From Voacanga thouarsii (Eukaryota; Streptophyta; Magnoliopsida; Gentianales; Apocynaceae): DNA of 64,000 bases. Made by a program: the position numbers and the translations under genes. The notes under the pieces are model-generated. The model saw nothing but the letters and a program-made list of their open reading frames with translations, was not told the origin of the DNA and ran no database searches. Shown here in pieces: positions 1 through 12,560 of the stretch (the stretch's first letter is position 1; the number at the start of each line of letters is the position of its first letter). Location: positions 62,001 to 126,000 of the forward strand of contig JANUWF010003368.1 in assembly GCA_026120185.1 (NCBI GenBank), read 5' to 3'.

Positions 1-1626
1 CAGTAATCCACATAAGGGATTGTACTCGAGTTAGGCACTAAAACCTTATGCTAGTAGATAATATACGGTGTCTTTGGGACTAATTTAATTGGAGAAGAAA
101 TTGTTTTTCTTTTCTTTGAAAAGAAAGAAGGAAAAAATCTCTGTGTTCTATGTTCTAATACGGCAACCAATATTTATTCTATATCTATTACAAAGAACAA
201 ATTCTTTATTTTATAGGAAACTGATTTTTCGTTGCCAAAAAATTAGCGGGCAGAAAATTCCAAAGAGAACACGTGCATGCTTTTCCTAATTCTTGTAGGA
301 AATAAATAATTTGTTTCTATTTTCAACTTTGGGCTTAGGATTTAGAAGAATTGCAATTAGGCCCTATGAATTATAACAAGTTTATAATTCACCTATAGAG
401 ATTTAATAATCTCAATTCAACCTAAAAAAATTATAACACGTTATAATTAGGCCATAATAAATATTTTCTCTCACAAATTAACCCTATAATATTATCAAAT
501 AATGTCTTGAGTACCAGCTCCTTTATTATGAGTGACCCATTAGGTTTTCTAGCCAATTGTTAGCCAATATGAATTAATTCTATCATAATAGAATTAATAA
601 TCCTTTTAAATAATTAGAATTTATTTATTAATTATAACTAGGATTAAATTTATTAATTCTCTAATTAATAAATCCTTATTTAGCAGATCATGAGCTATAT
701 CTAGCAATACATCATGACTATCCAAAAGTCTAAAAAGTCAAGTGGCTTGGCATGAACCTTTCAATAGCGAAACGTCAGTGCAATAAACTCCTTTCACTAT
801 AAAATAACTTATTCGGTTTAGAATATGGAATTAATGCCAACTCCCTCTAAAATATTAATTAATTCTAGCTCGAATATTTAGCACTTGTTCCTAAAATACA
901 TTACTCAACATATGTATCAATCGGGACTATTTCCAACACATAGTCACCTTGGCCAAGAACTTCTTGAGTAATGATTCCTAGAAGTGGCCTTGAGATATTT
1001 GCTTTTACTAGTAGGAGTGGTGAATCCTTTACTAACCCTTTCAACTACTTTCATTTACTTCACGTTATACCCAATATCCATCCCATAGGCAATCTTGTAA
1101 GGACTCCAAAGATTGGAATCAAAGTACAACGCTTAGCAAACAAATTACCTTAAAATCTTATGTCCAAGGATACTTACACATTTGTTATAATGAGATTCTA
1201 TCATTGATAATAAATAGTTATCCATGTGATTATGTTATAGTTAGGTCATCCATTGCACTTGTTAAAATAACAAGCATCCACGTGTTAACTTTGAGTATCG
1301 CAATGCTCAGGGATATGAGAACCACCGTTTGATCAAATCAAGAAGTATGACACGTGCTATTCTTAGCACATTAATGACGTCCTATATTATTAATACTGTG
1401 AATAAGGATAATTTAAGCATAAACACAGTTTACTGTAGTAGAAACCTTACACCTTGATCTCTATCATGATTTTCTTAACATAGTGTTGTATTTGAGACTT
1501 TATCTAATAGATTTATACACATAAATATATAAAATAAAGAAACTATAAGATAAAGATTACCTTTTATTAATTTAATGTGCAAAAATACGTTGTACAAATG
1601 ATTGCTTCTAAAGCACAATCCTAACA
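1..1626 (-). repeat. Copia-A 3' LTR, left end outside window
   Basis: Reverse-strand long terminal repeat. It ends at 1626 with CCTAACA, the complement of an LTR start TGTTAGG, and is followed at once by a complement-strand purine tract. In reverse complement it aligns with the LTRs at 34216-35819 and 40455-42214 (shared stretches include the TGTG(C)CCTAGAAGCAATCA-like start). Base 1 corresponds to roughly 41960 of the latter, so about 250 bases of this LTR lie left of the window. No protein is encoded; the short open frames here are chance. Confidence 0.85.
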
Positions 1627-2092
1627 ATCGCCTACTTGTACTAGACCCAATCATTTATGTATCTAATACCAAATGACTAAATATGACTATCATGTTTCTT
1701 TTGGGATAATACCTTTGTCAATGGATCAACTATGTTTTGATTTGTGGAAACTCTTTTTATCTTTACATTCTTTTTACAAATAATTTCTCTAATCAAGTGA
1801 TAGAGCCTAAGTAAATGTTTAGATCATTGATGAGACCGTGGTTCCTTTGTTTGTATAATGGCTCCATTGCTATCATATTACAAGGGTATTAGATCAATAA
1901 TACTAGGTACTACACCTAGTTCTATAATGAATTTCTTGATCCAGACTGCCTCCTTAGCTGCTTCGAAAACTGCTATGTACTTACCTTTAGTGGTTAAGTT
2001 GTCAATTTTATCTTATTTGGAAATTTTCCAACTAACTACCCCACCTACAAAAGTGAACACGTATCCTAGTTGGGATTTGTAATCATACTTAT
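1627..2092 (-). pseudogene. Copia-A pol fragment: RNase H end and polypurine tract
   Basis: The last part of a Ty1/Copia polyprotein on the minus strand, lying directly inside the 3' LTR. The complement of 1627-1641 is a purine-rich tract (AAGTAGGCGAT type) that would prime plus-strand synthesis. Around 1930-2000 the reverse strand reads YIAVFEAAKEAVWIKKFI, the characteristic RNase H stretch of plant Copia elements. Stops and frameshifts interrupt the frame. The fragment ends abruptly at 2092, where Athila-A begins; the last five bases, CTTAT (2088-2092), recur at 36453-36457, where the same pol gene resumes. The two pieces are therefore one Copia element split by an insertion. Confidence 0.85.
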
Positions 2093-3498
2093 TGATATGG
2101 CCTAATATTGTCTATGTTTTCCTAGGTATTTAAGGATGTTTTGTGATACTTTTGATTTAATAACTAGTCATTTCTCTTACTATTTGATGTTTTGCTTGTG
2201 GAAAGTGTTTTTAGGAATTGGATGATTTTAAGTAAAATAAAGTTTTTCAGACTTAACCCGATGCCTGCTCAGAATGGTTGAACCAACCGTGGCTAAGTTT
2301 TGGAAAAACAGAGCAAAACAGAGCTCTAACAGAGATAATTCCAGAGTTGGACCAACGTCAGTCTAGTTGAAGTAACTCGGTGCTGGCCCTGCTCTGTTGT
2401 GGCGATTTAATATCATTGTTCAAGTCAAATTGGAAATTACCAAAGAGGTTAACTTGGTTCCAACTTGTACCCGGCCCAGGGCTTTTGAAGGACAAATTTA
2501 GCAACCAAGAGGCTAATTTAACCAAGAACAAGTGAAGAAGAACATATGAATCCAAGGGGCTAAAGCCAAAATCATTCATTTAAGGGAAATTCATCACTTA
2601 AAGGAGCATTGATTCAAGAAGGTTCTTAAAGGAGAAAGAAGAGGGCTTATCTATGAGTTCTTTCTAGAACCTTTATTTTCTCATTCTTTGAACAATGATG
2701 AGATTAATGTTTTAATTGTAATTGAGTATTATTACTGGATTTGTGATGATGAATTAATTTAGTATTTTGTTCAATTGATAATTCTTCTTAGCATTTGATT
2801 ATTTGTTGTTAATGGTGAATTGTTGAGATTGGACCATTCTTCTAATTGACTTGAGAAAGAGGTTAGGAGATAGTCTTTATTACTCAATTGTTGATTTATT
2901 TTCTTAACTAACTCGAGAGAGAGGTTAAATGAGATAAAGTAACCAAAAGTTATTGATTTCACCTAGAGATAAGGGAATTAATGATTTCATGCAATTGTCG
3001 CCTAGAGACAGGGATAATAATCAAGGATTATGTTTTATGCAAGTTTTGGTTGTTTTAGTTGGATGAAGATGTCCATTAAAATTGACTAAGAGATAGAAAA
3101 ACCATAACTCGAGAGAGAGTGGATTCTATATTAAACTCCTTCATGATGCCAAGGAAAGTGATTAATTAGAATGATTACTAATGATTTATTATTATGTTTT
3201 CAATAGTAATTACTTAATTACAATATTTTCTCTCCAAGAGTTGTGTATATATTTTGTGTTTATCTTTATCTTTATTTTTATTTCTTTATCTCTCTAATTG
3301 GTAGGTTAGACATTGAATAAAAAGTAACTAGTATGTATTTGTTCCTTGAGGATTGATATACTCGTTAATTCTTATACTATGCTTAATGATGAGTGCTCTT
3401 GCTCATATATATAATTTGGGATTAATATTTTAATTTAAACTTGATTGGGAATAGATACAAAATTGCACAATTTTTATATACCCAAATTTTATGCATAT
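2093..3498 (+). repeat. Athila-A 5' LTR
   Basis: 1406-base LTR starting TGATATGGCC and ending at an ATGCAT-AT terminus just before the primer site. Its partner is 33430-36452, which is about 1414 bases after removal of a nested solo LTR. It is also similar to 44164-45610 (Athila-B), whose intact terminus is GCATCA. A 13-base-scale deletion near 2205 distinguishes it from the 3' copy. The GC-rich paired module is at 2350-2390. Confidence 0.88.
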
Positions 3499-3503
3499 AG
3501 TTT

Positions 3504-3520
3504 TGGCACCGTTGCCAAGG
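3504..3520 (+). other. Athila-A primer binding site (Asp-tRNA type)
   Basis: TGGCACCGTTGCCAAGG lies 5 bases after the LTR. The 3' end of plant tRNA-Asp(GTC) plus CCA would pair with TGGCGCCGTTGCCGGGG; the site differs by a few transitions that look like decay of methylated C. It would prime minus-strand DNA synthesis. Confidence 0.85.
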
Positions 3521-3745
3521 AACAATATCATGAAAGCTTGGAGTTTATTAATTTAACCATGTTTATATACCTATATGTAAATATGTACACATGTTTTTTG
3601 TTTAAATAGGTGCCATAAGTTGTTGTATAATTTACAAATTTGTAATTGTTGACTATTTTATAATCTGATAATTGTCTATTTGTATTTATGTGTAAATCCT
3701 ATTTCTTATAATCTTAGTTTTTTCTACAAGAAGATTTCTTGGTTT

Positions 3746-4641
3746 ATGACCCGAAAAACTGCAAGAGGCCTTGGGGACTTTGATCCAAAAAATGAAAGGA
3801 CACGAACAAGGATTTGACAAGCATATAGAAATAGGGCTAACCAATTTAGTTCAACAGGAGAGATGGAAGTTAACCAAAACAATAATGGTGGTAATGGTGG
3901 AAATAATAGGAGGACTATGGGAAATTTTGCTAAGCCTACAATTTTAGGTACAGAATCAAGCATAACTAGACCAAGGGTAGAAGTTGACAACTTCGAAATA
4001 AAACCCAACATAATCTATTGATTCAAAACATGGTCCAATTTGATGGGTTAGCTGATAAAGACCCTAACTCATACCTTGCTAGTTTTCAGAAAATTTGTGA
4101 CACATTTAAAATGAACGGTGTGTTGTAAGATGCAACTAAATTGAGACACCTTCTTTTCTCTCTTAAGAATAGAACCAAATCTTGGTTAAAGACCTTACCC
4201 GGGGGGTCATTCACCACTTGGAATGGGTTAGTTGAGAAGTTCCTTGCTAAGTATTTACTCCCATCTAGGATAGCCAGGCTTAGGACTGACATCATAGCCT
4301 TCTAACAATTAGAGTCTAAAAGCCTATATGAGTGTTGTGAAAGGTGAAAGAAAATGCTTAGAAAGTGTCCATATCATGGGTTTGAATTAGGTATGCAAAT
4401 GCAGATTTTCACAAGTGGATTAAATTTTTTCCAAAGCAATTGGTTGATGCATCCACGTAAGGAACAATAAACTCTAAGGCCCCTGAAGAGTTGTATGAAT
4501 TAATTGAGGATATTGCTATGAACAATTATTCAATGGGTAATTCAAGGTCTAAGGCTCGTGTTCAAGGAGTTCATAAAGTGGATGTTATGGCTGCTTTGGA
4601 AGCAAAAGTTGAGGCTCTGGTTCAAAAGATGAAACAAATGT
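3746..4641 (+). pseudogene. gag: Athila-A gag remnant
   Basis: Capsid-type Gag of an Athila element, the structural protein that would form the cytoplasmic particle. The ATG at 3746 opens MTRKTARGLGDFDP and stops within 25 codons. Further on, the forward frames contain an asparagine/glycine-rich stretch, then FDGLADKDPNSYLASF, and then a retrotransposon Gag core (KNRTKSWLKTLPGGSFTTW near 4170). These match the usual order of an Athila Gag. Stops occur near 3808, 4018, 4126 and 4303, and at least one frameshift lies near 4015. The zinc knuckle seen in Athila-B (near 46790) is missing: similarity ends at 4641 and leads into unrelated sequence. The gene is dead. Confidence 0.85.
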
Positions 4642-6618
4642 GATAGAAATCCATTCACATAACAAGACACATCTAAAGAAGGGGGAAGAAAAGTCAACAC
4701 TTGCTTCAAGGCTCCTTGGGAGCATTCAACATTCAAGAAGTTGCAAGAGGATTTTGAAGCCATCCAAGCATACGAGCCAAGAGCCAAGAAGTTTGTCAAG
4801 AAGTGGGTGTCAAAAAGAAGATTAGAAGACCTTGAAGATTTCAAGCTAAGGACCAAGAAGGTTGACAAGCATTGGAGGATTAGAGAAGGGCCAAAAAAAC
4901 CAAAGCGAGTCTAGCAAGTTGTATGGAAGGCTAAAGGAGCATAAGAAAAATAAACCGGCTGTTTGTGAAGAATAGTGTTAACATGGCACTAGATCCATCA
5001 AGGCCACTCGACGCCAGTCCCATTCGAGCTATGCTTGCACAGTGCTGACCTGGCGTCAGGTCCATCGAGGTGACTTGGTGCCAGGCCTATTTGGGCCATG
5101 CCCTATGTTGTTCAATTTTCTTGTTTTGTTTTGTTTTATTTCTAATTAATTTTTCACAATTTTTATTATGTTTTAACCTATTTTTGAAGCATATAATTGG
5201 GCTTCAAATCTTGTATTAAGGCCATTTATTAGTTAGGATTTTTTTACTAATTAGTTTAGGGCAAGACATCTATGTATATATGCTATTATAACATTTGTAA
5301 ACATAAATTTTGATATTTTAAATTGAGAAATATTTTGTTCTCTCTAGAAAGAGTTCTTGAGGGTGTTCCTCTTAGATGATTCCCAAATCAATCAAGACTA
5401 ATCTTAGGCTTTAGTCCAACCTAAGAATCTAGTCTGTAATCTTCTTACGATAGATCATTGTTCTTTCTTTAGTGGGTCTTAGATTCCTAGCTAATATAGG
5501 GTTCCTTTAGGAGTTCAATTGGTTGCCTAAATCTTCCCATCCCATATGTTCTTGATTCTTCTTGGGTTACGGGTGTTTGGGTGTTGATTTAGTTGGCTTA
5601 GTTGTTGAATAGAACTGACCAGGTGCTAGTTCAGAAAATTTAGCCAAGCATTAGTCCAGATTTGGCTTCTTGACTACCATAAAACAAATCCAATCTGGTG
5701 CCAGTCGTGGTGCTCAAACCCAGTGCTGGGTTACGTCGGACATCAGTTTTAAAACAGCTAATTTCAGCCATTTTTAACAAAACTTCTCAAATTCCCTCGC
5801 TTTTTCTCTCAACTCCTGCTAGTTACTACTTTAAAAACACCACCAGATTATTTTAAACACCTCCAAAACACATTCAAAACATCAAATCTTTGATTCTTTC
5901 TTGAAAATTTGTATTGAAATCAAGAAAAATTTTAATTTTTCTAAAAATTTCCCTTTTTCAATCGATCAATTGGGAGCAATTTTTTTTCAACCACTTTGCA
6001 TAGGATCGTTGCCCATACATTAAAGACCATTATGGTATGATTTTTCTAGACTTTCTACGGTTCAATTGTCCATACGAATTTATTGGTATTTTCGAGCTAT
6101 TTTTGGGCAAAAAATGCATATTTGTCTTATTTGATTTGATTTCATGAACTTGTTAAGTTTATTATTATTAGAATATCATGGGTTTGTGTTAATGTTGTTT
6201 TGTTGTTAAAAATTTATGGTTACCTTCATGTGGCTATGTTGATATAACTCTCTTAATTTGGTTTTTGTGTACAAGAAATTTTTCATGTTTGGTTGTTATG
6301 GAATCCTATTGATCATACATTATACTTGTTTTGGGTTCACTTAGTGATCCTAATAACATTGATACTTTGATCATTTGTATTGATATTGTGGTTTGGGTTG
6401 GACAATTGTGATCTTTTTAAAGGTATTATGGGGAGTTTTGTATTGTGATTGTGAGGTGTGTTGGTCTGTGTTGGGGTGGCAGGTGAATTGAGATATGTTG
6501 TTACTTAGTGAGGTGGCTAAGAGTTGTGGATATTTTAGATTGATTGTTGTAACTTTGAGAGTGTAATACATCCTCCTTCTCTTTTTTTCTCATCTTTTCT
6601 TTCTTTCTGATATTTGAT
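4642..6618 (+). other. Athila-A region between gag and ORF2, pol missing
   Basis: About 2 kb with no recognisable polymerase. At 4680-4914 one forward frame is open and very basic, with KKFVKKWVSKRRLEDLEDF near 4790, ending at the stop 4912-4914; I do not recognise it, and it may be the tail of a lost ORF. GC-rich paired modules occur at 4981-5088 and 5617-5732. From about 5790 to 6600 the sequence is T-rich and non-coding, resembling the untranslated region that precedes ORF2 in Athila elements. Confidence 0.6.
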
Positions 6619-7401
6619 CATGTCTAGGCTAAGGGGGATAGCTCTATGGGCTAAGAAGGGCCGGGTTTCATCTTCTTCTACTCTATAATTCGAGCCCCTT
6701 CTTACACAGCACACCCAATTCTTTGATACCAACCTGTTAGATTTAGTACCAAACCCACCCGAATAATAAAATTATTGTAGAAAAAACTTTCATACCATCC
6801 ATAGACATTACATTTTAGCCTTCTACCATGTCTAGGAGACTAGGATGGGATCCTATTATTAGACTCTAGGGTTCTTATTGTCCTGTGCGGGTTAAGGAAT
6901 TTTATGCAAATATGCAGGATAAAAAGAAGAATAGCCTGAAGACCATTTCTATAGAGCTTGATAAGGCTAGACTAGCTACTATTCTGAGTATTCCTCATGA
7001 TGGTCCATGGATACCTGTGGACCATCATGACCAGAGGGTTATTTCTGAGGCTCCCTAGAGTGTGGTTGATACTCGAACTGCCCTAGTGATGTATAAGAGG
7101 GGTCTTATGGGACAGGTAGGCTACTATTCTAATAATGATCTCAAGGCCTAACTACGAGCCTTAGTATATATCTTCTCTTTTAATATAGTGCCAGTGGTTT
7201 CAATGAGTCGATGGTGATAGATCTTTACATTCTTCATAAGATGATTTATAGTGAGCCTATCCCCCTAACCTCACTTATCATCTAGTCTATGAGGGAGGTT
7301 GTCTACTCTCGCCTTTCCTCCAAGGCATTTATCTTTCCCTTAGTCATTATGCGTATCCTACATGCCTTTAGAGTAAGCTATGATGGGAAGCTTATGAGAC
7401 C
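6619..7401 (+). pseudogene. Athila-A ORF2 (env-position protein) remnant, first part
   Basis: Remnant of the second ORF that Athila elements carry after pol, in the position of a retroviral envelope gene; its function is unknown. A possible start is the ATG at 6619 (MSRLRGIALWAKKGRVSS). From 6828 a frame reads MSRRLGWDPIIRL, then VRVKEFYANM near 6890. This (V)R(E)FYANL-type motif is typical of the domain often named putative plant transposon protein. Multiple stops follow (for example near 7057 and 7148). The gene is cut at 7401 by a solo LTR and resumes at 9186. No signal peptide or convincing membrane segment can be assigned in this decayed copy. Confidence 0.7.
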
Positions 7402-9185
7402 TGAAGATTTAAAGGGGAAAACAAACTGAAGAACAAGAATCAATGCAGACCAAAGACGACGCTGGTTCAGGCCGCCTCAGCCGGTGCCGGTCCCGGTTTG
7501 TCCGGACTCCGAGAGGGAAAGAAAAAAAAAATTTACTTTTTCTTGTTCTCAAAATTAGCTGGACCGGAATATGTGGAAACGGGGTAGGTGCACTGGTGGA
7601 AATCTCTGGTGTGATTCCTGCAAGTCTCTTACTACATCTGTGCATGTATATGAATGCCAAATACCCTCTCGATCTTCTAGTATATGGCCTGCCTAATCCA
7701 CGTTTGGTGAAAAACTCACAAGACTAAGGGATTTTTCAGAGAGAGAAGAGCCATCTATTTTTCTTGTCTATTTTTCTTTCTCTTAGAGAAGAAGAAGAAA
7801 AATAATGTACGTCATTATTCTCCTGTTTAACCTAAATAAAACCCTAAGTTAAACTAGATTTTTAATTTGGCTCATTGGACTCTTAGTTTAGCCTCTTGGA
7901 TCAAATTAATTATTCTAATTAGAACCAAATAAATGGCCCAATAAATAATTAATTTTCCAGCACAAATAAACTAGTCCAATTAACAAGCCTATATTAGTTT
8001 AGTCCTAAGTCAATCTTTAATTATTCAAATTGGGCTAAAGCGCTGAATAATTAATTAACCCACCAAACTAATTTAATTAATTATCTCTCTCTGTGGACCT
8101 TTATTTTATTCTAATCCAATAATTAAATCAGGCTACTTAAATAAAATAAATTTCATTTAATTTAAGATCAATTCCTTAGCCTGTATATAACTAGGTATCA
8201 CGGTCTATACTGGGGACCAAGAGACATACCGCCTTAGCTACTAAAATGATCAAAATACCCTTGTCAAATAAATAGCTATATTTTGCATTTTAAATATTTT
8301 CTAATATCACCATAAGAAAATATTGACCCCAAGGACAATGTTGCATTAGTGAAGTCTCCGACCTACATGTGAAATGACTAAAATACCCCTCTATACATCG
8401 CCGTGCATTAGAGAGGAAGAAATGTACTAACACCTCTCTAAATGACATCTACCATCCTTAGACTTCTAGTCCAATGATCCACGACTTCTTGGATTGTTTC
8501 CGCTTTCCAAGGGAGCTACCCTAAAGCAAACGTCGAAGTCATGTTTCCTAGGGCCCTGGATATTTAAATAATTCAAATAACCACAAGGGATAATATAGTA
8601 TAGAAACGATCTTATACAAGTCCGTCTTAACTAACTAGTCACATGTACCTAACATGCAAGTATATTTGTCCTATGATAGAACCTCAACTAAAGCATATCA
8701 AAGTACATGCTTCCAGCTTCGTCAGACCACTAACTCATACTCAAGTCGTAGAGTACTAGTCTAGGCTATACCAGTAATAGTCTAGGTTTCTACCATATAA
8801 TACTTTAAGAAACCACTCATATAGGTCATGTTCTACGTATTTGAAATACGCTTATGTCATGAATTGAGTGGACTACTCACTGGCTAAAGGTAAGCCATGC
8901 CCTATTTGGAATTCATAACACAATAACCTAGACATGATGAGATTCCTATTCTCATTAATCGGTTAAGAACAAATGTTTATATTTTAAGTAACCCGTGATC
9001 CATACCTTACTGTGAAAGGCCACCATTCACATGGACCACTTACTTAAACATAATGGGTCTTTTCCAAACGTAATTGTGCACAAATAAAATTTAAATTCGT
9101 AAATGATTTCTGAGAATAAATTCTTTCATTAAAACATTCAATGTTTACATCAGAAACCTAGTCTAAGAGGGCATACTTCCCAACA
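7402..9185 (-). mobile_element. Solo LTR in ORF2 (Copia-B/D-like family)
   Basis: 1784-base solo LTR running from TGAAGATTTA to CCCAACA, flanked by the perfect 5-base duplication AGACC (7397-7401 and 9186-9190). The right end (CAGAAACCTAGTCTAAGAGG, then GCATAC) and the middle (GACCAAGAGACATACCGCC, then CTCCGACCTACATGTGAAAT) are shared with the Copia-D LTRs and more loosely with the Copia-B LTRs. Orientation is taken from those elements. No internal region remains, the usual result of LTR-LTR recombination. Confidence 0.88.
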
Positions 9186-9855
9186 AGACCACCACGGACC
9201 AATAGGTAGTGACGGAGCATATATTGGTCCAGAGTGGGTATAAATATCATGAGAAGGAGAGGAGATAGATGAGACCTTTTGAGGTCCAGCATCCTGGGTA
9301 GGAGAAGGTACCCTCTATTGATGAGGAGGAGGTGCAGCAACAGCCATCACAACCTCGAGCATGTGCGAGGTTAGAGACCACAACCAGTGCTGGGTTCAAG
9401 GCGGAGATGAGTACCTAGATACAGCAGTAGATGGCTATTCTTCTCCAACTCTATGATTCTATAGCTAATTTGCATCAGAGGCGGATGCTTACAAGCAGAG
9501 GTTGACTACCTAGAAACAACAATTTCCTATGCCAAGAAGAGGTAAATCTACTAGTGATGCTGCTGCTGCTGCTACTGCTGATGATGATGATAATACTAAT
9601 AATGATGATTCTGAGGGCCTCATGATTTTCTACTATTCTTACTTTCTTTTAGTTTTTCTTCTTTTTATTTTTATTTTAATTTTAATGACCTTTCTTAGAT
9701 TAGTTTTCTTTTATTTTTTTATTTTAGTTTCACCTTTTATTCTAGTTTTATGCTTTTTATTTTTTATTTTTTTTGGATTAACTTAAGACTTATCGAGGAA
9801 ACCATACTTTGTTGGGATGAATTCAACATGATTAACAACAATTCATGGCTATGTT
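9186..9855 (+). pseudogene. Athila-A ORF2 remnant, second part, and T-rich 3' flank
   Basis: Continuation of ORF2 after the solo LTR. It encodes acidic and glutamine-rich stretches. At 9529 an open frame reads MPRRGKSTSDAAAAATADDD, a low-complexity Ala/Asp/Asn tail typical of the end of Athila ORF2. From about 9630 the sequence becomes T-rich (TTTTATTTTTATTTTAA-like) and probably non-coding; a hydrophobic open frame there merely reflects the T-richness. The segment ends at the AAGTA (9856-9860) that duplicates at 32010-32014 around Gypsy-N. Confidence 0.6.
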
Positions 9856-10998
9856 AAGTATGATACGAGCTCGGGAGCTCCAAACTTCGAAAATTAGACT
9901 CAAGGATAAGACTTAAGAATTGATGACCCAATCCTCTACCAAAATACCTACAAAATAAGAATCCTACGTGATTTAACAACTAGAACCCAAACTCTAATAG
10001 GAGTTGGCCAACTACTTTAATACTCAAGCACCCTTGAATCTACAAAAAAATCAAGAAAAATAGGATAGAGAAAAGTAGGCACCTTTTTAGGTTTCCTAAC
10101 AAGAATACTAGGTAAGAATAAATCTACCCAATACCTAAGATGAAGAAACAAGTTGGATTAACCTAAGGATTTTAGAGACTCTAAACAAATGTGGGTCTAA
10201 TTCCTTTGATTGGTCTTGAAAGGAAGAACTAAGGAGGAATTCTTCTCTACAAGAGTTCATCATCCTATTCACTCTTTAAAATACAAAATCTGAATTCTAT
10301 TACAAAAGAGGCTATAATAGATTATTTATAGGCCCCAAGTTACCCTAACTAATTAGCAAATAAGCATAGAAATTAGATGGCCATAATATAAATTTTTAGG
10401 CCCTATTACATGCCTTAAAATAGGTTAAAAAAATAATAAAAGTCGTGAAAATTAAATTGCAAGTGAAAAAGCTAAAAATATGAAAAATAACTAAAATTCT
10501 GGGAGGAACTTGACTGGACCCAACGCCGGGTACAAGGATTACACCTGGCACCAACTGTAATCTACCTGACGACTATCTATTGCCAGATTTGGGCCGGCAT
10601 TGGGTCCTTCACTGTTGACCGGCGCCGGGTATGCTCTGGGTATCCTCCCTTGTTTTGTTGTATTTCAAAAACTTGCTCCTTGGACCTCCATTCCATCTCT
10701 CTGCGTTTCCTTGATCTTCCAAATGAAACATTGGTCGTCTTGAGCCCTTTTTGATACTCCTTTTGCTTTCAATCCTTGTTTAAATGTTGGCTTGATCCTC
10801 TACATGGATTGTTACTTTTGTTGTGCGTCTTTTTGGCCCTTTCTTTTCCATCCATCTCTTCACAATCTTCTTAGACCTAGGTTTGTTGAATTTGTTATCT
10901 TGAAAAATCCCTTGATTACTCTTGAATAGCGATCTTACCCAAGGTGCCATGAAGTATGATTTGGTCTGTAACATCTAGCTACATGCATACCCCAAAAG

Positions 10999-11020
10999 GG
11001 ACGGGGATGTCGCCCCGTCC
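10999..11020. other. Hairpin near LTR 3' end
   Basis: GGACGGGG-ATGTCG-CCCCGTCC is a perfect 8-base-pair inverted repeat with a 6-base loop, about 30 bases from the LTR terminus. A counterpart with a 5-base-pair stem (GGACG-GGGCGA-CGTCC) sits at 61198-61213 in the Chromo LTR. It could act in RNA 3'-end formation or dimerisation; that is inference. Confidence 0.7.
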
Positions 11021-12169
11021 TTAGGATAAGGGATTTTTATAACTAGACACTCAATAGAAATAAACGAATGCTCATAAATCGAAACTTATTACAATTAAAA
11101 CAATACTTATACATGTCTTAAAAATTGAAATAATAATAGAATTCTCTCAAACCAAAGTATCTCAAAACATGTCTTCATCTATGAGGTAACGTAAAACAAT
11201 CAACCTTCTTAGTAGGAAATATTTATTCGTAAGTCCTTTGTGTGCACTGGGTAGTTCAAGAAAACAGTTCATGAATACACATTTGGAAATAATTTTAGCA
11301 AAAGCTGCAAGATACAAACCAATTTTCAAATTAAGTAGTGGTGTTTTTCTATTATTTGCCATATAATTTCAAAGTAAAGCAACCACTCAACATGATCTTA
11401 GCACCATACTTTGTGCACCAAAATCAAGTTATGGCACCACACTTTGTGCACCACAACAAAGGATCAGAGTGCCACACTTTGTGCACACTGATACAAGGTG
11501 AGTGTACAGCCCACCAAGTAAGATACTCCTCCCTCTCTACACCCCAACTTACCGGTTGTCCACTTCGAAAATAAATAGTCTACATGAACTGTGTTGCTAG
11601 CTCAGACCAATATGACTTACTAGAATTGGCGTCCTATTCAGGCAGGACTCACCTCTCAGAGGTGGCCACCTACTGAGAGCCTTACCCCAACCCTTGAAAG
11701 ACTAGTCCTAGTAGTCTACCCTTATTGAGTACTCAACGTTATGTTCGTCCCACTTAGAAATAGAAAGATCATTAAAGAGTTTCTTTGAAGTAGCAATTAT
11801 GGTTTATAAAATCTTTGTTTAAGTTGGTTTTAGAAAAATCTTAGCATTTTGCTTGAAATAGTTTGCACAATTTGAAAATGTTTGAATGAACAATAAAGAA
11901 AGTAAAATTGCCATAATTTCTTCTCAAAGTACAATTGCTAGGTAATCATCACATTTGACATGCAGAACAGTCTCTCTTGCTTTTCTTGATATAGAAGATC
12001 TCCAAGTGATGTTAAAAGTAAACTAGCCCCACCTGGGGTAGATAGAAGGTATAAATCCCTAATGACATACAATTAAGTAATAATTGTACAAGTAAATAAC
12101 TCCTATCCAAACAAGCTTAAGTTTAGTCAATCAACCTCAATCATCTTAATAAGGTAATAATATTTTAGG

Positions 12170-12560
12170 AGTTCAAAAATAAAATAATTTAGGATTTATT
12201 ATTAATTTATAGTACAAAAATAATTTAGTATACCAAAAGAATTAAGTGTTATAAACAATAAATAAGTTTTACATAAAGTATTAGTAGAACAATAATAATA
12301 TTAATAAAAATATGTTAATATTAATTAATCATAATATTTAATAACAAATAATATTTAATAAAAAAATATTACTATTTTTTTATTTAATAAAATATTACCA
12401 ACAATAATATTAAAAATAATCATTAATTTTGAAAATAATAATGTTGATTAATAAATTAAATTTATTAGTAATAATAATAATAATATTATTATTATTAATA
12501 ATGATAATAATTCTAACAATAATTTTATTATCTAAATCATTATTACTAGGATCCAAAATT
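12170..12560. repeat. AT-rich block with TAA/TTA inverted repeat
   Basis: Almost pure A and T within the solo LTR. At 12467-12505 a run of TAA/ATA units turns into TTA units (AATAATAATA, then TATTATTATT), an inverted repeat able to form a cruciform. I see no gene. Confidence 0.85.

Noticed and set aside
9529..9786. Hydrophobic frame as a membrane protein.
   Set aside because: The hydrophobic part is a translation of T-rich DNA after the ORF2 tail; there is no independent gene signal.
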